DNA of 64,000 nucleotides from Bacilli bacterium (lineage in GTDB: Bacteria; Bacillota_I; Bacilli_A; RF39; UBA660), in assembly GCA_017428485.1 (NCBI GenBank), contig JAFRQT010000001.1, forward strand, positions 22,760 to 86,759, given 5' to 3'. This document shows, piece after piece, positions 26,530 through 35,219 of this stretch. Under the pieces are notes generated by a model. That model had not been told where the DNA came from. It did no database searches and saw nothing but the letters and a program-made list of their open reading frames with translations. Made by a program: the position numbers and the translations under genes. The stretch's first letter is position 1, and every line of letters begins with the position of its first letter.

Positions 26530-29500
26530 TTACTCTTCATTAATAGTTTTAATTACTGTAGGCATTCCATTTTTTACTACAACAGCATAATCATCATCAA
26601 TTGCATTTATTCCACTAGGCTGGATACTTATTTTAATTGTGTATTGGCCTCCAATGCCTTTTCCAACCCATATACCATCATTATTATTTATATTGTTTTT
26701 ATACCATTCTTCATATTCATATTTTTTAAATGATGATGGTATATCTATAAATACAAATGTTAATTTTAGTACTTCTCTTTGATTATCTAATATTTCCTTA
26801 AATATAGTCTTATGCTCTTCATCAAGTTTATTATAGAATTTATCAAAACCAACTATAACTGCTAAATTATTCTTAATTTCAGACAAACTTTTTATATTCA
26901 TATTATTAGAAATTAATATATCTTGAAGTTTTTTATCATATGAACTTAGTGAATTTATAAATTCATTAAAACTATTGTTGACATATGTCACATTATGATC
27001 AAATTTTTCAAAATAATTACTAGCATCTATACACATTGTATTAAAAGTAGTATTACTTGCTAAAGTATTAATAAAGTTATTTACGAATTTTGATATATTA
27101 TCCATATCACTTGAAGATATCAAATTTACAACATTCTTTTTAAAATCATATAGTTGTGCATTCAATGTTTCTTTTGTAAGTCCAATAGGGACAGTATCAA
27201 TACCTAAGTATTTTTGAGAAAATAATGATATTTTTACTTTTTCTGGCATTACTGGAATTTCTCTTGCTCTATTAATACCTTTTTCATTTAATGAAGCAAT
27301 TAGTTCTTTTACTTTCAAATAAGCATTTTCTTTATCTATAATAGCAGTTTGAAATTCTACTACATGATCAAGTTTAACTAATCCTCGTCCAACAAATGCA
27401 GAAGGTATTATTCCATTTGTTTTACCAAGTATATCTTTATAATCACTTTCATTCTTCATTTGTAAGCATATTGTTTGTTTACAACTTTGAGATATTCTAT
27501 ATTTTACTGAAGTTTGACTGGTTGCAGTTATGACAAAATTAATACCATACTTAGTTCCTTCTCTAATTATAGGAGTAATTGTTTCTAAATAATCAGGATA
27601 TAGTTCATTTAAGGCATCAATTGCATTTATTACCACTATAATATTTGGTATTTTTTCACCACTACTTCTGATATAATCATCATAATTACCATTAAATGAA
27701 CTAAATATTTTTTTACGCTTATTCATCTCACTAAATAACATTTTAGCAAGGTTTTCTAATTTTTCATCTTCACCATTTATGATAGAATTACCAACTTGTG
27801 GTGCTGACTCATAATTTTGTAACAATTCTGCGCCAAAATCAACCAAGTACATATTCAATTCACTTGTATCATATATCATTAGTGAGGAATATACAAATGT
27901 ACTTAGTAGTTCATCTTTTCCAGATTCATTTGTTCCATAAATAATTGCATTGCCTTGTTCACCAATAGGTAAAGTTAATAATCCTTGAGATTGATTATAA
28001 GGGTCATCATATTCACCAATTATTGGATTAATATTAAATGGCTGTTTAATATAATTATATTTTTTATATAAAGCATCCACCATAATAGTATCACTTAATC
28101 TATCCAACCATAAAGGATTTATTTTAAAATTAGACTCACCACTTATATCTATCAAATATTTTACTATATTAGTAAGTTCCTCACCTTGAGATACTAGATT
28201 TTTTCTAGATATTGTATTGTAAATAGTTTTTTTGACAGAACCTATATTATCTATAAAATACATATTTTTATCGGTGATTTTTTTAAATTCTTTATTTGGA
28301 TAGTACTGCGCTCCTGCCCATGCTGCTTGACCTAAAGCAAAGTATTCATTATAGCCAACTAACAAATAAAATCTACCAACATTCTTAAGTTCGGCGGCAG
28401 CATCAGATTTTATCATTTCCATACTATCTGATCTATCTTGAACTTTTAAACATATTTTAAATTTAGCATTTGACCATATTTGTGCATCAACTACTCCACT
28501 AGGCTTTTGTGTCGCAAGAATTAAATGGACTCCTAAAGAACGACCTATACGAGCTGTAGAAATTAAATCTTCCATAAAATCTGGTTGTTGATCTTTTAAT
28601 TCGGCAAATTCATCACACACAATTATTAAATGAGAAATTGGTTCATTTATTATACCTTCTCTATATAATTTTTGATATTTATATATATCAATAGTACTTT
28701 CACCCAGTTTATCTCTTACTTCATTAAATTTTTCTTGTCTTCTTCTTAACTCACTTTGAATACTTGAAAGTGCTCTATTAATTTCTGTTTTATCCAAGTT
28801 AGTAATTGTACCAACTATATGAGGAAGTTTTTGACCAGTTTCACTGTTAACAAATGCTCCTGCAAGGCCTCCACCTTTATAATCTATCAAGACAAATGAT
28901 ACCTCTTCGGGGCTATAATTAATAGCCATTGAAAGTATGTATGTAATGATAAATTCTGATTTACCACTACCTGTCATTCCAGCTATAAGTCCATGAGGGC
29001 CATGTGATTTTTCATGTAAATCAATAATAAATGGATCACCATTTTCATTTACTCCCACTTCAACTTTTAATGATTTTACTGGATCATTATCTTTCCATCT
29101 ATTAAGTACATTTAACTGTTCAATTTGACCTACACCATATAATTCTAAGAAAGTGATTGTACTTGGCAATTGTTTTATTTTCTCATCTATAAACAATGGT
29201 ACATTAGAAAGTATTCTTGCGACCATCATCATATCATAAGTATCATTTATTTCATCAGTAAATCGTATTTGATTATTATTCTCACTATATAACACCGCAG
29301 ATGCACTATCACCAATAGTTATAAATCTAGATATTTCACTTGGTAATTTTGATAATTTTTCTTCTGCTAATATAATGCTAAAACCTAAATTTCTTTTATC
29401 TTCGAGTATCTTATTGATGATATCTATTTTTCTAGCATCATCTATATTATCAATAAGTATCAAATAGTAAGATGAATATTTTGAAAAATCACTTAGATTA

Positions 29501-31083
29501 TTGGCATTACTAGCATATTCAACCCTTCCTTGGAATCTAGGTAATAAATATTCAGATATTTCTTGCATTTCTTCTGTTGTAGTTGCAAAAAATCTGATAT
29601 ATTTATCATCAGAAAAACAATATGGTGACTCTTTCAAATATTCCCATCTTTTTGCATTTTTCTTATTAGTAAACACTACAATCTTTAAGTCTTGATAACT
29701 ATGAAAATCCATTAATTGCAAAAAAACATTATTTAAGAATTTTAAATACTTTGGATATAAGCCATTAACTGCAGTTAGATGGTTGTCAGTAAATGAGTAC
29801 CCTATTGGCACATTTTCTAGTGTTTTAAATTCATTCGTTAAAGACTCAAGCATTCTTTTAAGATCATCGTCTTCCATTGTAAATTCTTCAGCAGAATAAT
29901 TAATATTTGCTTCAAATGGTACACTGCCTTTGCCTATTCTTACTGTAAGAAAATCTCCTTGATCTTTTCTTCTTTGCCAAAGGGTTCTTCTTTTATTTAT
30001 GATTGAATCATAACAAATATCTGTTGAGACCAAATTTTCTTCTAGTGTCTTCCTTTGACCATCAAATTCTCTTTGCAATTCTCCTTTTTTTATTCCTAAA
30101 TAATTTCTATATCTTTCTTGTCTTTTTTCTTCTCTTTTCTTTTTTTGCTTCTTTTCGTATTCTCTTGTTACAAAAGGCCATACAAACATACTAAAAATCA
30201 TCACTGCACTAATAATTAAAGTTGGTATAACTTGTTTCCAAGTCCTTTCACCAGAAGATACAGATTGTAATGCTGTAGTTAATGTAAGTACTGAAGAGGC
30301 CGCCATAGTTAACATTGGAGCAAGAGTCATAATTAATGGTGTTTCTTGCATATTTTCTTTTTGAGGTGGGCTATCTATTCTCATATCTAGTCTTTCAATT
30401 ATTTTTCTCATACGAGGGCTTCTTAAAAAGTAATCTGAATCATCATATATATCTTTATTTTCTATTTCTTCTTCTACAATTTCATCACTAATACTAAATG
30501 TTTTCTCTTTTAATTTAGAAACTGGTTTTTTATTAAATGGAGCATTTATAAAAATACAATTTTTAACTAGTACTACTTTAAAACCAAACGTATTTATTAC
30601 ATCTCCATTTTTAAGAGTACTATCTCCTTTTATAGTATTATTATTTACATATACTAATGCCCCCTCAGGAACATTTATTTTCCAAGTATCATTTTCTGAT
30701 TGTAATGTAAAATGATTATCCATTAAGTAAGGCAGGTTTATAGAAATTTTACAAGATTCATTTTTGCCAACAGTTATTGTTTCTTTATCTAAAACTTCAT
30801 AGCTTACAAAAGTTTCATCATTTAATATGCTAGAATATATTACATATTTTCTGTTATTTTTTTCGATTAAATAATAACAGTTTTTTTCTATTATTGTATC
30901 TTCATCTTCATTTTGGGTTATTATTTTAACATTCTCAGCAGAAGTAGCAACCCATTTTCCATCTTCTCCATTAATATTTATAACATTTTTTCCATTTGAA
31001 TCGGTTAACCAATAATTTCCTATTTTTTTAACAGGAAGGTTAAACATAATAATACTTTCATCATCAAAAAAATATAAATTCAT
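26530..31083 (-). CDS. essC: Type VII secretion ATPase EssC/YukB
   Basis: EssC is the membrane motor of type VIIb secretion. Its 1517 residues match the family. An FHA region covers about residues 95-185. Two membrane segments lie near 250-270 and 285-305, followed by a strongly basic linker. The first FtsK/SpoIIIE domain has an intact Walker A, GMTGSGKSEF (near 698-707), and Walker B LIIVCDEFAEL. The second domain has a weakened P-loop, GTNESGKDEL (near 1050), and Walker B VVINAIDAL. The third C-terminal domain (about 1270-1517) lacks a P-loop. The gene lies 24 bases after esaB. EsaA, EssA and EssB genes are not nearby. Confidence 0.95.
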   Translation of the reverse strand: MNLYFFDDESIIMFNLPVKKIGNYWLTDSNGKNVININGEDGKWVATSAENVKIITQNEDEDTIIEKNCYYLIEKNNRKYVIYSSILNDETFVSYEVLDKETITVGKNESCKISINLPYLMDNHFTLQSENDTWKINVPEGALVYVNNNTIKGDSTLKNGDVINTFGFKVVLVKNCIFINAPFNKKPVSKLKEKTFSISDEIVEEEIENKDIYDDSDYFLRSPRMRKIIERLDMRIDSPPQKENMQETPLIMTLAPMLTMAASSVLTLTTALQSVSSGERTWKQVIPTLIISAVMIFSMFVWPFVTREYEKKQKKKREEKRQERYRNYLGIKKGELQREFDGQRKTLEENLVSTDICYDSIINKRRTLWQRRKDQGDFLTVRIGKGSVPFEANINYSAEEFTMEDDDLKRMLESLTNEFKTLENVPIGYSFTDNHLTAVNGLYPKYLKFLNNVFLQLMDFHSYQDLKIVVFTNKKNAKRWEYLKESPYCFSDDKYIRFFATTTEEMQEISEYLLPRFQGRVEYASNANNLSDFSKYSSYYLILIDNIDDARKIDIINKILEDKRNLGFSIILAEEKLSKLPSEISRFITIGDSASAVLYSENNNQIRFTDEINDTYDMMMVARILSNVPLFIDEKIKQLPSTITFLELYGVGQIEQLNVLNRWKDNDPVKSLKVEVGVNENGDPFIIDLHEKSHGPHGLIAGMTGSGKSEFIITYILSMAINYSPEEVSFVLIDYKGGGLAGAFVNSETGQKLPHIVGTITNLDKTEINRALSSIQSELRRRQEKFNEVRDKLGESTIDIYKYQKLYREGIINEPISHLIIVCDEFAELKDQQPDFMEDLISTARIGRSLGVHLILATQKPSGVVDAQIWSNAKFKICLKVQDRSDSMEMIKSDAAAELKNVGRFYLLVGYNEYFALGQAAWAGAQYYPNKEFKKITDKNMYFIDNIGSVKKTIYNTISRKNLVSQGEELTNIVKYLIDISGESNFKINPLWLDRLSDTIMVDALYKKYNYIKQPFNINPIIGEYDDPYNQSQGLLTLPIGEQGNAIIYGTNESGKDELLSTFVYSSLMIYDTSELNMYLVDFGAELLQNYESAPQVGNSIINGEDEKLENLAKMLFSEMNKRKKIFSSFNGNYDDYIRSSGEKIPNIIVVINAIDALNELYPDYLETITPIIREGTKYGINFVITATSQTSVKYRISQSCKQTICLQMKNESDYKDILGKTNGIIPSAFVGRGLVKLDHVVEFQTAIIDKENAYLKVKELIASLNEKGINRAREIPVMPEKVKISLFSQKYLGIDTVPIGLTKETLNAQLYDFKKNVVNLISSSDMDNISKFVNNFINTLASNTTFNTMCIDASNYFEKFDHNVTYVNNSFNEFINSLSSYDKKLQDILISNNMNIKSLSEIKNNLAVIVGFDKFYNKLDEEHKTIFKEILDNQREVLKLTFVFIDIPSSFKKYEYEEWYKNNINNNDGIWVGKGIGGQYTIKISIQPSGINAIDDDYAVVVKNGMPTVIKTINEE

Positions 31084-31107
31084 ACCCTTTTCACCCTTCC
31101 TACTAGA

Positions 31108-31353
31108 CTAAATTAACAATATTCTACTATCATTTTTAATATCAGTATCTCTTATTAAATCATTATTGTTGTATGCTTTTCCCGTGTCAGCATTAATAAA
31201 CTTAATATTATTATCTGTATTTATACTATCAAACATAGTAGTATTCATTAATTTTGTAATGTTTCCCACTTTTTCATTAGCTGGTAAATAAACTTCAAAA
31301 TTTGTATCTAAAGATAAAACATATATGTTTACAAGATATTTATTATCAAACAT
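31108..31353 (-). CDS. esaB: EsaB/YukD ubiquitin-like type VII accessory protein
   Basis: The 81-residue product shows the ubiquitin-like pattern of YukD/EsaB: a beta-hairpin ending EVYLPANEKVGN, a helix, a NADTGKAYNNND turn and a closing DTDIKNDSRILLI strand. EsaB is a small cytoplasmic regulator or assembly partner of EssC. ATG 31353 is used; a GTG at 31362 lies inside the GTGGGTG ribosome site. It heads a two-gene operon with essC. Confidence 0.8.
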   Translation of the reverse strand: MFDNKYLVNIYVLSLDTNFEVYLPANEKVGNITKLMNTTMFDSINTDNNIKFINADTGKAYNNNDLIRDTDIKNDSRILLI

Positions 31354-31379
31354 TATATACACCCACTATTCTATAATAG

Positions 31380-31388
31380 AGTATAGCA
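31380..31388 (-). promoter_or_regulatory. Extended -10 promoter for esaB-essC
   Basis: TGCTATACT on the minus strand is a good extended -10 element 26 bases before ATG 31353. No clear -35 hexamer is visible. Confidence 0.55.
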
Positions 31389-31420
31389 TAATTTAAATCA
31401 AAAATATACATTTTTTAAAT

Positions 31421-31443
31421 AAAAAAAAATCCTTTTCGGATTC
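31421..31443 (-). terminator. Terminator after rpoZ
   Basis: GAATCC pairs with GGATTT around a GAAAA-type loop and is followed by a long T tract on the minus strand. It marks the right border of the secretion island. Confidence 0.75.
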
Positions 31444-31484
31444 TTTTTAATATTTAAAACTTATCACTGATACTTTCATGTGTT

Positions 31485-31685
31485 TTAATTTTCTTTAATT
31501 GTAATTAATCCTTTATCCACTTCTTCTAAAGCTCTTCCTATTTCCTTTTTTGAAACATACTCATCTTCTGGCATTTGAAAATGCTTATGTTCTTTCATAA
31601 CTTTGGCTCTATCAGCCGCTATATGTACTAGTTTATACTTAGAATCAACTATATTTAATAGTTTATCTATTGAAGGATATATCAT
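31485..31685 (-). CDS. rpoZ: RNA polymerase omega subunit
   Basis: The 66 residues start MIYPSIDKLLNIVDSKYKLV and continue HIAADRAKVM, the omega signature (PSID-LL in Firmicutes). The second half is short with a KKEIGRALEEV motif that matches the conserved K-x-x-x-x-AL-E segment. Omega stabilises the beta' subunit. No gmk or remN neighbours are present. Confidence 0.88.
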   Translation of the reverse strand: MIYPSIDKLLNIVDSKYKLVHIAADRAKVMKEHKHFQMPEDEYVSKKEIGRALEEVDKGLITIKEN

Positions 31686-31765
31686 TATTTATCCACCTCT
31701 CTCTACAATAATAATATACTCAATTTAAAAAAACTATACAACAAATGTACAGCTTTTTTTACACA

Positions 31766-33619
31766 CTATTTACAAATTTTTCTAAGAGCCTCTAATATAA
31801 CTACCATAGCCCATGTATCTTGTTTGCAATATACCTTTAAAGCTTTTTTTGCTTTATTTAAATCAAATTCATTCATAGTATCATACTGTGAATATGTCAC
31901 AAGTGCTTCTGTTCCATTTTTAACCTCTAGATTAGCATATGTTAAATCTGATAAAACTGGTAATGTCTTTTTAATGGAATAACTTCCAGATTGATTTTTA
32001 TGATAAAAATTAACTAATTTACATCTATCTTCATCAAATCCCAAATCTTTATACAACTCAGTATTTGTCCTAATTACATATAACAAGTCAGTTGAATTTT
32101 CTCTTATTTTTAATAATCTTTCTCTATATTCTGGAAACACTTCTGCAAGTTCCTTAATTCTACTTCTTTCAAAATTAACATTTTGAGCGAGCATTGTTCC
32201 GTTTTCTCCATCTATTCTACTAACGAGTTCTTTAACTAAGTTTTCACGTTCATCATCTAATGTTTCAGCAAGAAAAACATAATTATCTTTATCATTATCA
32301 CATTTTCCAGGTTCTCTTTCTATATGTAAACTAAATTCAAAACATGATTGTGTATATGGCTTTTCGCCTCTAAATCTTGGCATTGGACATGGTAATGTCT
32401 CAAAATCCAAATGATATATTGGATATTTTAAAGTACTTAAATATGCTTTTATTTTTTCTTTGTCAACATATACTTTATCATTATCATAACAATCTCTTTC
32501 AATCATCATATTAGGTTTATCTTTTATCCATTCTATTGGAATATCATCCAGTTTTAAATATCCATTATTAATTAAATCATATTTGTTTAATTTATCACTA
32601 GTAAAACCAGTACTATCACTAAAACCTATATAATTAAATGAAGCATTATATTTGGGAACATTTTTATAACATATTTCCTTATATTTACATTCATTAGTTT
32701 TTTTGTAAGAACAATATTTTCCTACTCCACAAGGACTTGGATCAGGATTAAAAATATTATCCTCAAGCCTTTTAACCATATCATTAATAATTGGTTGATA
32801 CTTTTCTGTTATTTCATTCATATCAAAGAAGTTAACTATTTCTTCTCCATTTATTTCTCTATATACTCTTGTATTTCCAACTCTATATCCATCATAAACA
32901 TAATTATGATTAAGTACTGCTAAATAATAATTAACTTTTTTATTTATATTATGCTCTTTTAAATCGTGCTCAATTATATATCTTTGAGTTGCAATATCAA
33001 GAACATACTTACCTTCGCTACTATATCTATCGAATAATTTATTATATTTTTTATTATATGAATCAATTACTTTTTCATCAGTTGTATTTGGCTTATTAAG
33101 TTTATATATATTATCATAATCACGTTTAAATAAAGGGTATTTTTCTCCACCACTTTTACCATATAGCATATCATCAATATATTTTCTACTAGTAGTTGCT
33201 TTTACTTCTATAATATTAATTTCATCATCATTTTCATTATAAATATCTGTATAACATAAATATCTTATTCCATTGTGAACAAAATCAAATGATTCTTGAT
33301 TATAAGTTTTTTCACTATAAACAAACTTACCTTTAAATATTTTTTTAGCTACTCTTGCGGCTTCAATTTCTACTTCTTTATAGTATTTCATCATAGCATT
33401 TAATTGAATGTCTTCTTTATATGTAAGGTCAGTATCAGTTCCATCTTCATTCATTTCAAACATACCACTTAATAATTCTTTTATTTCTTCATTTTCTTCT
33501 TCTTTTTTGTATTCTTCAATAGTTAATTTTGAATCCAATTTATCTTGTCTAATGCTTTCTAATGCTGGATATCTTCTACATCTAGTAAATTCTATAAAAT
33601 TAGTTTTAGTTATTGCCAT
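31766..33619 (-). CDS. DUF2779 protein: Cas4/PD-(D/E)XK-like nuclease fused to an RNase H-like exonuclease domain
   Basis: This 617-residue protein has two parts. The N-terminal half resembles PD-(D/E)XK nucleases with a Cys cluster: YTDIYNENDDEINIIEVKATT gives the catalytic Asp and E-x-K. CGVGKYCSYKKTNECKYKEIC gives four cysteines like the Fe-S or zinc site of Cas4/AddB. The C-terminal half is DUF2779, with HLDFETLPCPMPRFRG as the DEDD-type metal motif and YCKQDTWAMV as a later one. It is probably a DNA or RNA processing nuclease; no specific pathway is established. ATG 33619 is preferred, since GTG 33628 lies within the AGAGGAGAGTG ribosome site. Confidence 0.82.
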   Translation of the reverse strand: MAITKTNFIEFTRCRRYPALESIRQDKLDSKLTIEEYKKEEENEEIKELLSGMFEMNEDGTDTDLTYKEDIQLNAMMKYYKEVEIEAARVAKKIFKGKFVYSEKTYNQESFDFVHNGIRYLCYTDIYNENDDEINIIEVKATTSRKYIDDMLYGKSGGEKYPLFKRDYDNIYKLNKPNTTDEKVIDSYNKKYNKLFDRYSSEGKYVLDIATQRYIIEHDLKEHNINKKVNYYLAVLNHNYVYDGYRVGNTRVYREINGEEIVNFFDMNEITEKYQPIINDMVKRLEDNIFNPDPSPCGVGKYCSYKKTNECKYKEICYKNVPKYNASFNYIGFSDSTGFTSDKLNKYDLINNGYLKLDDIPIEWIKDKPNMMIERDCYDNDKVYVDKEKIKAYLSTLKYPIYHLDFETLPCPMPRFRGEKPYTQSCFEFSLHIEREPGKCDNDKDNYVFLAETLDDERENLVKELVSRIDGENGTMLAQNVNFERSRIKELAEVFPEYRERLLKIRENSTDLLYVIRTNTELYKDLGFDEDRCKLVNFYHKNQSGSYSIKKTLPVLSDLTYANLEVKNGTEALVTYSQYDTMNEFDLNKAKKALKVYCKQDTWAMVVILEALRKICK

Positions 33620-33620
33620 A

Positions 33621-34133
33621 TTATTCACTCTCCTCTATAAAGTATTTACTTTTATGAGGCTCATCGAATAAAAGATTAGGATATTCTTGTTGTCTTAATG
33701 CTTCATATGTCATTATGGCTACTGTATTTGATAAATTTAATGCCCTTACATTATCTGTCATAGGCATACGCATACATCTATCAATATATGGCTTTAATAT
33801 CTTGGGTGGTATACCTGTACTTTCTTTTCCAAAGAAGAAATAATAGTTTTTATTAGGATCACTATAATCAAAACTAGTATGTGGTTTATGACCGTATCTT
33901 GTAAGAAAATAAAATTCTCCCTTATTTTGAGAAAAGAAATCATCTATGTTTTCATATACTTTATAAATACACTTATCTATATAGTTTACACCAGCTCTTC
34001 TAATATATTTTTCCTCTAGACTAAATCCTAATGGTTTAATTAAATGTAAATGAGAATTAGTCGCAACGCAAGTTCTCATAATATTGCCGGTATTTTCTGG
34101 TATTTCTGGTTCAAATAAAACTATATTTATCAT
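33621..34133 (-). CDS. trmL: tRNA (cytidine/uridine-34 2'-O)-methyltransferase TrmL
   Basis: TrmL is a SPOUT methyltransferase acting on the wobble position of tRNA-Leu. Visible blocks are LFEPEIPENTGNIMRTC at the N-terminus, FGKESTGIPP (SAM-binding knot loop) and MPMTDNVRALNLSNTVAIMTYEALRQ near the C-terminus. From ATG 34133 it has 170 residues, which is normal; upstream TTG and GTG codons lie in or before the GGTGA ribosome site. It is followed after one base by the DUF2779 gene, so the two form an operon. Confidence 0.93.
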   Translation of the reverse strand: MINIVLFEPEIPENTGNIMRTCVATNSHLHLIKPLGFSLEEKYIRRAGVNYIDKCIYKVYENIDDFFSQNKGEFYFLTRYGHKPHTSFDYSDPNKNYYFFFGKESTGIPPKILKPYIDRCMRMPMTDNVRALNLSNTVAIMTYEALRQQEYPNLLFDEPHKSKYFIEESE

Positions 34134-34149
34134 AATATTCACCAAATTA

Positions 34150-34178
34150 ATTTTATCAAATTAGCACACTATTGACAA
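34150..34178 (-). promoter_or_regulatory. Promoter for trmL
   Basis: TTGTCA (34173-34178), 17 bases, and TAAAAT (34150-34155) on the minus strand, ending 17 bases before the trmL ATG. Confidence 0.7.
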
Positions 34179-34208
34179 TGTTTATATTTTAATGATAAAT
34201 TATATATA

Positions 34209-34247
34209 GAAGTTACCTTGGGATATTTTCCAAGGCCTTCTTTTTTT
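34209..34247 (+). terminator. Terminator-like hairpin in plus orientation
   Basis: On the plus strand GAAG and CCTTGG pair with CCAAGG and CTTC around an 8-base loop, followed directly by seven T's. It is a canonical intrinsic terminator but no plus-strand gene is near, so the transcript it would end is unknown. Confidence 0.5.
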
Positions 34248-34250
34248 ATA

Positions 34251-34279
34251 AATAAAAAGAAGTTATACTTAATAACTTC
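34251..34279 (-). terminator. Terminator of the 34.3-34.7 kb gene
   Basis: GAAGTTAT pairs with ATAACTTC around a 5-base loop, followed by TTTTTATTT on the minus strand, just after the gene's stop. Confidence 0.85.
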
Positions 34280-34281
34280 AA

Positions 34282-34737
34282 TTATTCAACTATTTTCTTA
34301 TTTTGCAAAAGTAACATATATTGAGATTTACTAACAAGTTCAGTGTCTTTCTCTTCTATTTTAGTAAATGTATCAAAAAAATTATTAACATTTTTTATAT
34401 ATTCTTTATCATTCATTACGCTTAATGATTCTTTTTTAGATGCAACATACATTACTTTAGGCAAAAGATACAAGCCACTTTCTTTATTGTAATAAAGAGG
34501 CACGTCTCTATCTTCTAAAAATACTGGCTTGAATTTTCTTTCTGTTATCACTTCAACAAAGCATCCATCATTATATTCTTTAAAATATAAATACCCTGTT
34601 TCTCTTAATTTACTGATTGCTTTTTTAGCACTATTTAAATATGATTTTAATTCGTTAGTATCACTATTTAAAAATTCATAATCTAATGATGAAACGATTG
34701 AAATAATTGCCACTTTACAAAATCCTACTTGTTCCAT
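34282..34737 (-). CDS. Uncharacterised protein, 151 residues
   Basis: I do not recognise this protein. It is soluble, without a signal peptide. The first 55 residues are helical with a KKAISKLRETGYLYFKEYNDG segment, which could be a winged-helix or replication-initiator-like helix-hairpin; this is weak. The second half contains LLPKVMYVASKKES. The gene stands alone between two terminators, and its function is unknown. Confidence 0.6.
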   Translation of the reverse strand: MEQVGFCKVAIISIVSSLDYEFLNSDTNELKSYLNSAKKAISKLRETGYLYFKEYNDGCFVEVITERKFKPVFLEDRDVPLYYNKESGLYLLPKVMYVASKKESLSVMNDKEYIKNVNNFFDTFTKIEEKDTELVSKSQYMLLLQNKKIVE

Positions 34738-34802
34738 ATTATCACATCCTACAACATTATATTAAAATATTAATACAATTACAAGAACTATTTTTTATTA
34801 AT

Positions 34803-34831
34803 TAAAAAAGCAAATAACAAAGTATTTGCTT
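34803..34831 (-). terminator. Terminator of the CotD-like gene
   Basis: AAGCAAATA pairs with TATTTGCTT around a 6-base loop, then TTTTTTA on the minus strand. The 5' arm overlaps the stop codon at 34830-34832. Confidence 0.85.
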
Positions 34832-35138
34832 ACATAAATTTAGTTGGACATCCTTCAGTTACATTACATACTTCATTTTCCTCTGTACATGTATAGCATG
34901 GACTATATGTATGTTTATAAATATGATGATTGATTATTCTCGTATTAACCGGACATACATGAGGAACTTCATGAACTATTTGTCTATGTATACATCTTTC
35001 TTGTGGACATTCATACACTGGGGCACATACAGTTGTTGGTACTTCACAAGAAGTTTCATATTGCATAGCTTTATCTGGTGTAACTTTTAATTCTGCACTG
35101 CCTTCAACGCTATATCCTTGATACATTCCATTATTCAT
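34830..35138 (-). CDS. CotD-like Cys/His-rich protein
   Basis: The 102 residues carry a C-terminal CPVNTRIINHHIYKHTYSPCYTC stretch that looks like the spore coat protein CotD family (CP-x-V, NHH, YKH motifs). The N-terminal half has paired cysteines (CAPVYECPQERC). Coat proteins of this type assemble on the outer surface of the forespore. AAAGGAG precedes ATG 35138. With yqfC and yqfD elsewhere in the window it hints at a sporulation programme or its remnants. The similarity is short, so the family call is moderate. Confidence 0.55.
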   Translation of the reverse strand: MNNGMYQGYSVEGSAELKVTPDKAMQYETSCEVPTTVCAPVYECPQERCIHRQIVHEVPHVCPVNTRIINHHIYKHTYSPCYTCTEENEVCNVTEGCPTKFM

Positions 35139-35201
35139 TTTAACAACTCCTTTTCATAAATATTTTATGTACAAGAATAAATATTGTTTAGGCAAAATAA
35201 A

Positions 35202-35219
35202 AAAGTGCTTACGCACTTT
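35202..35219 (-). terminator. Terminator of ffh
   Basis: AAAGTGC and GCACTTT form a 7-bp stem with a 4-base loop, followed by T's on the minus strand. It overlaps the ffh stop codon at 35218-35220. Confidence 0.85.
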
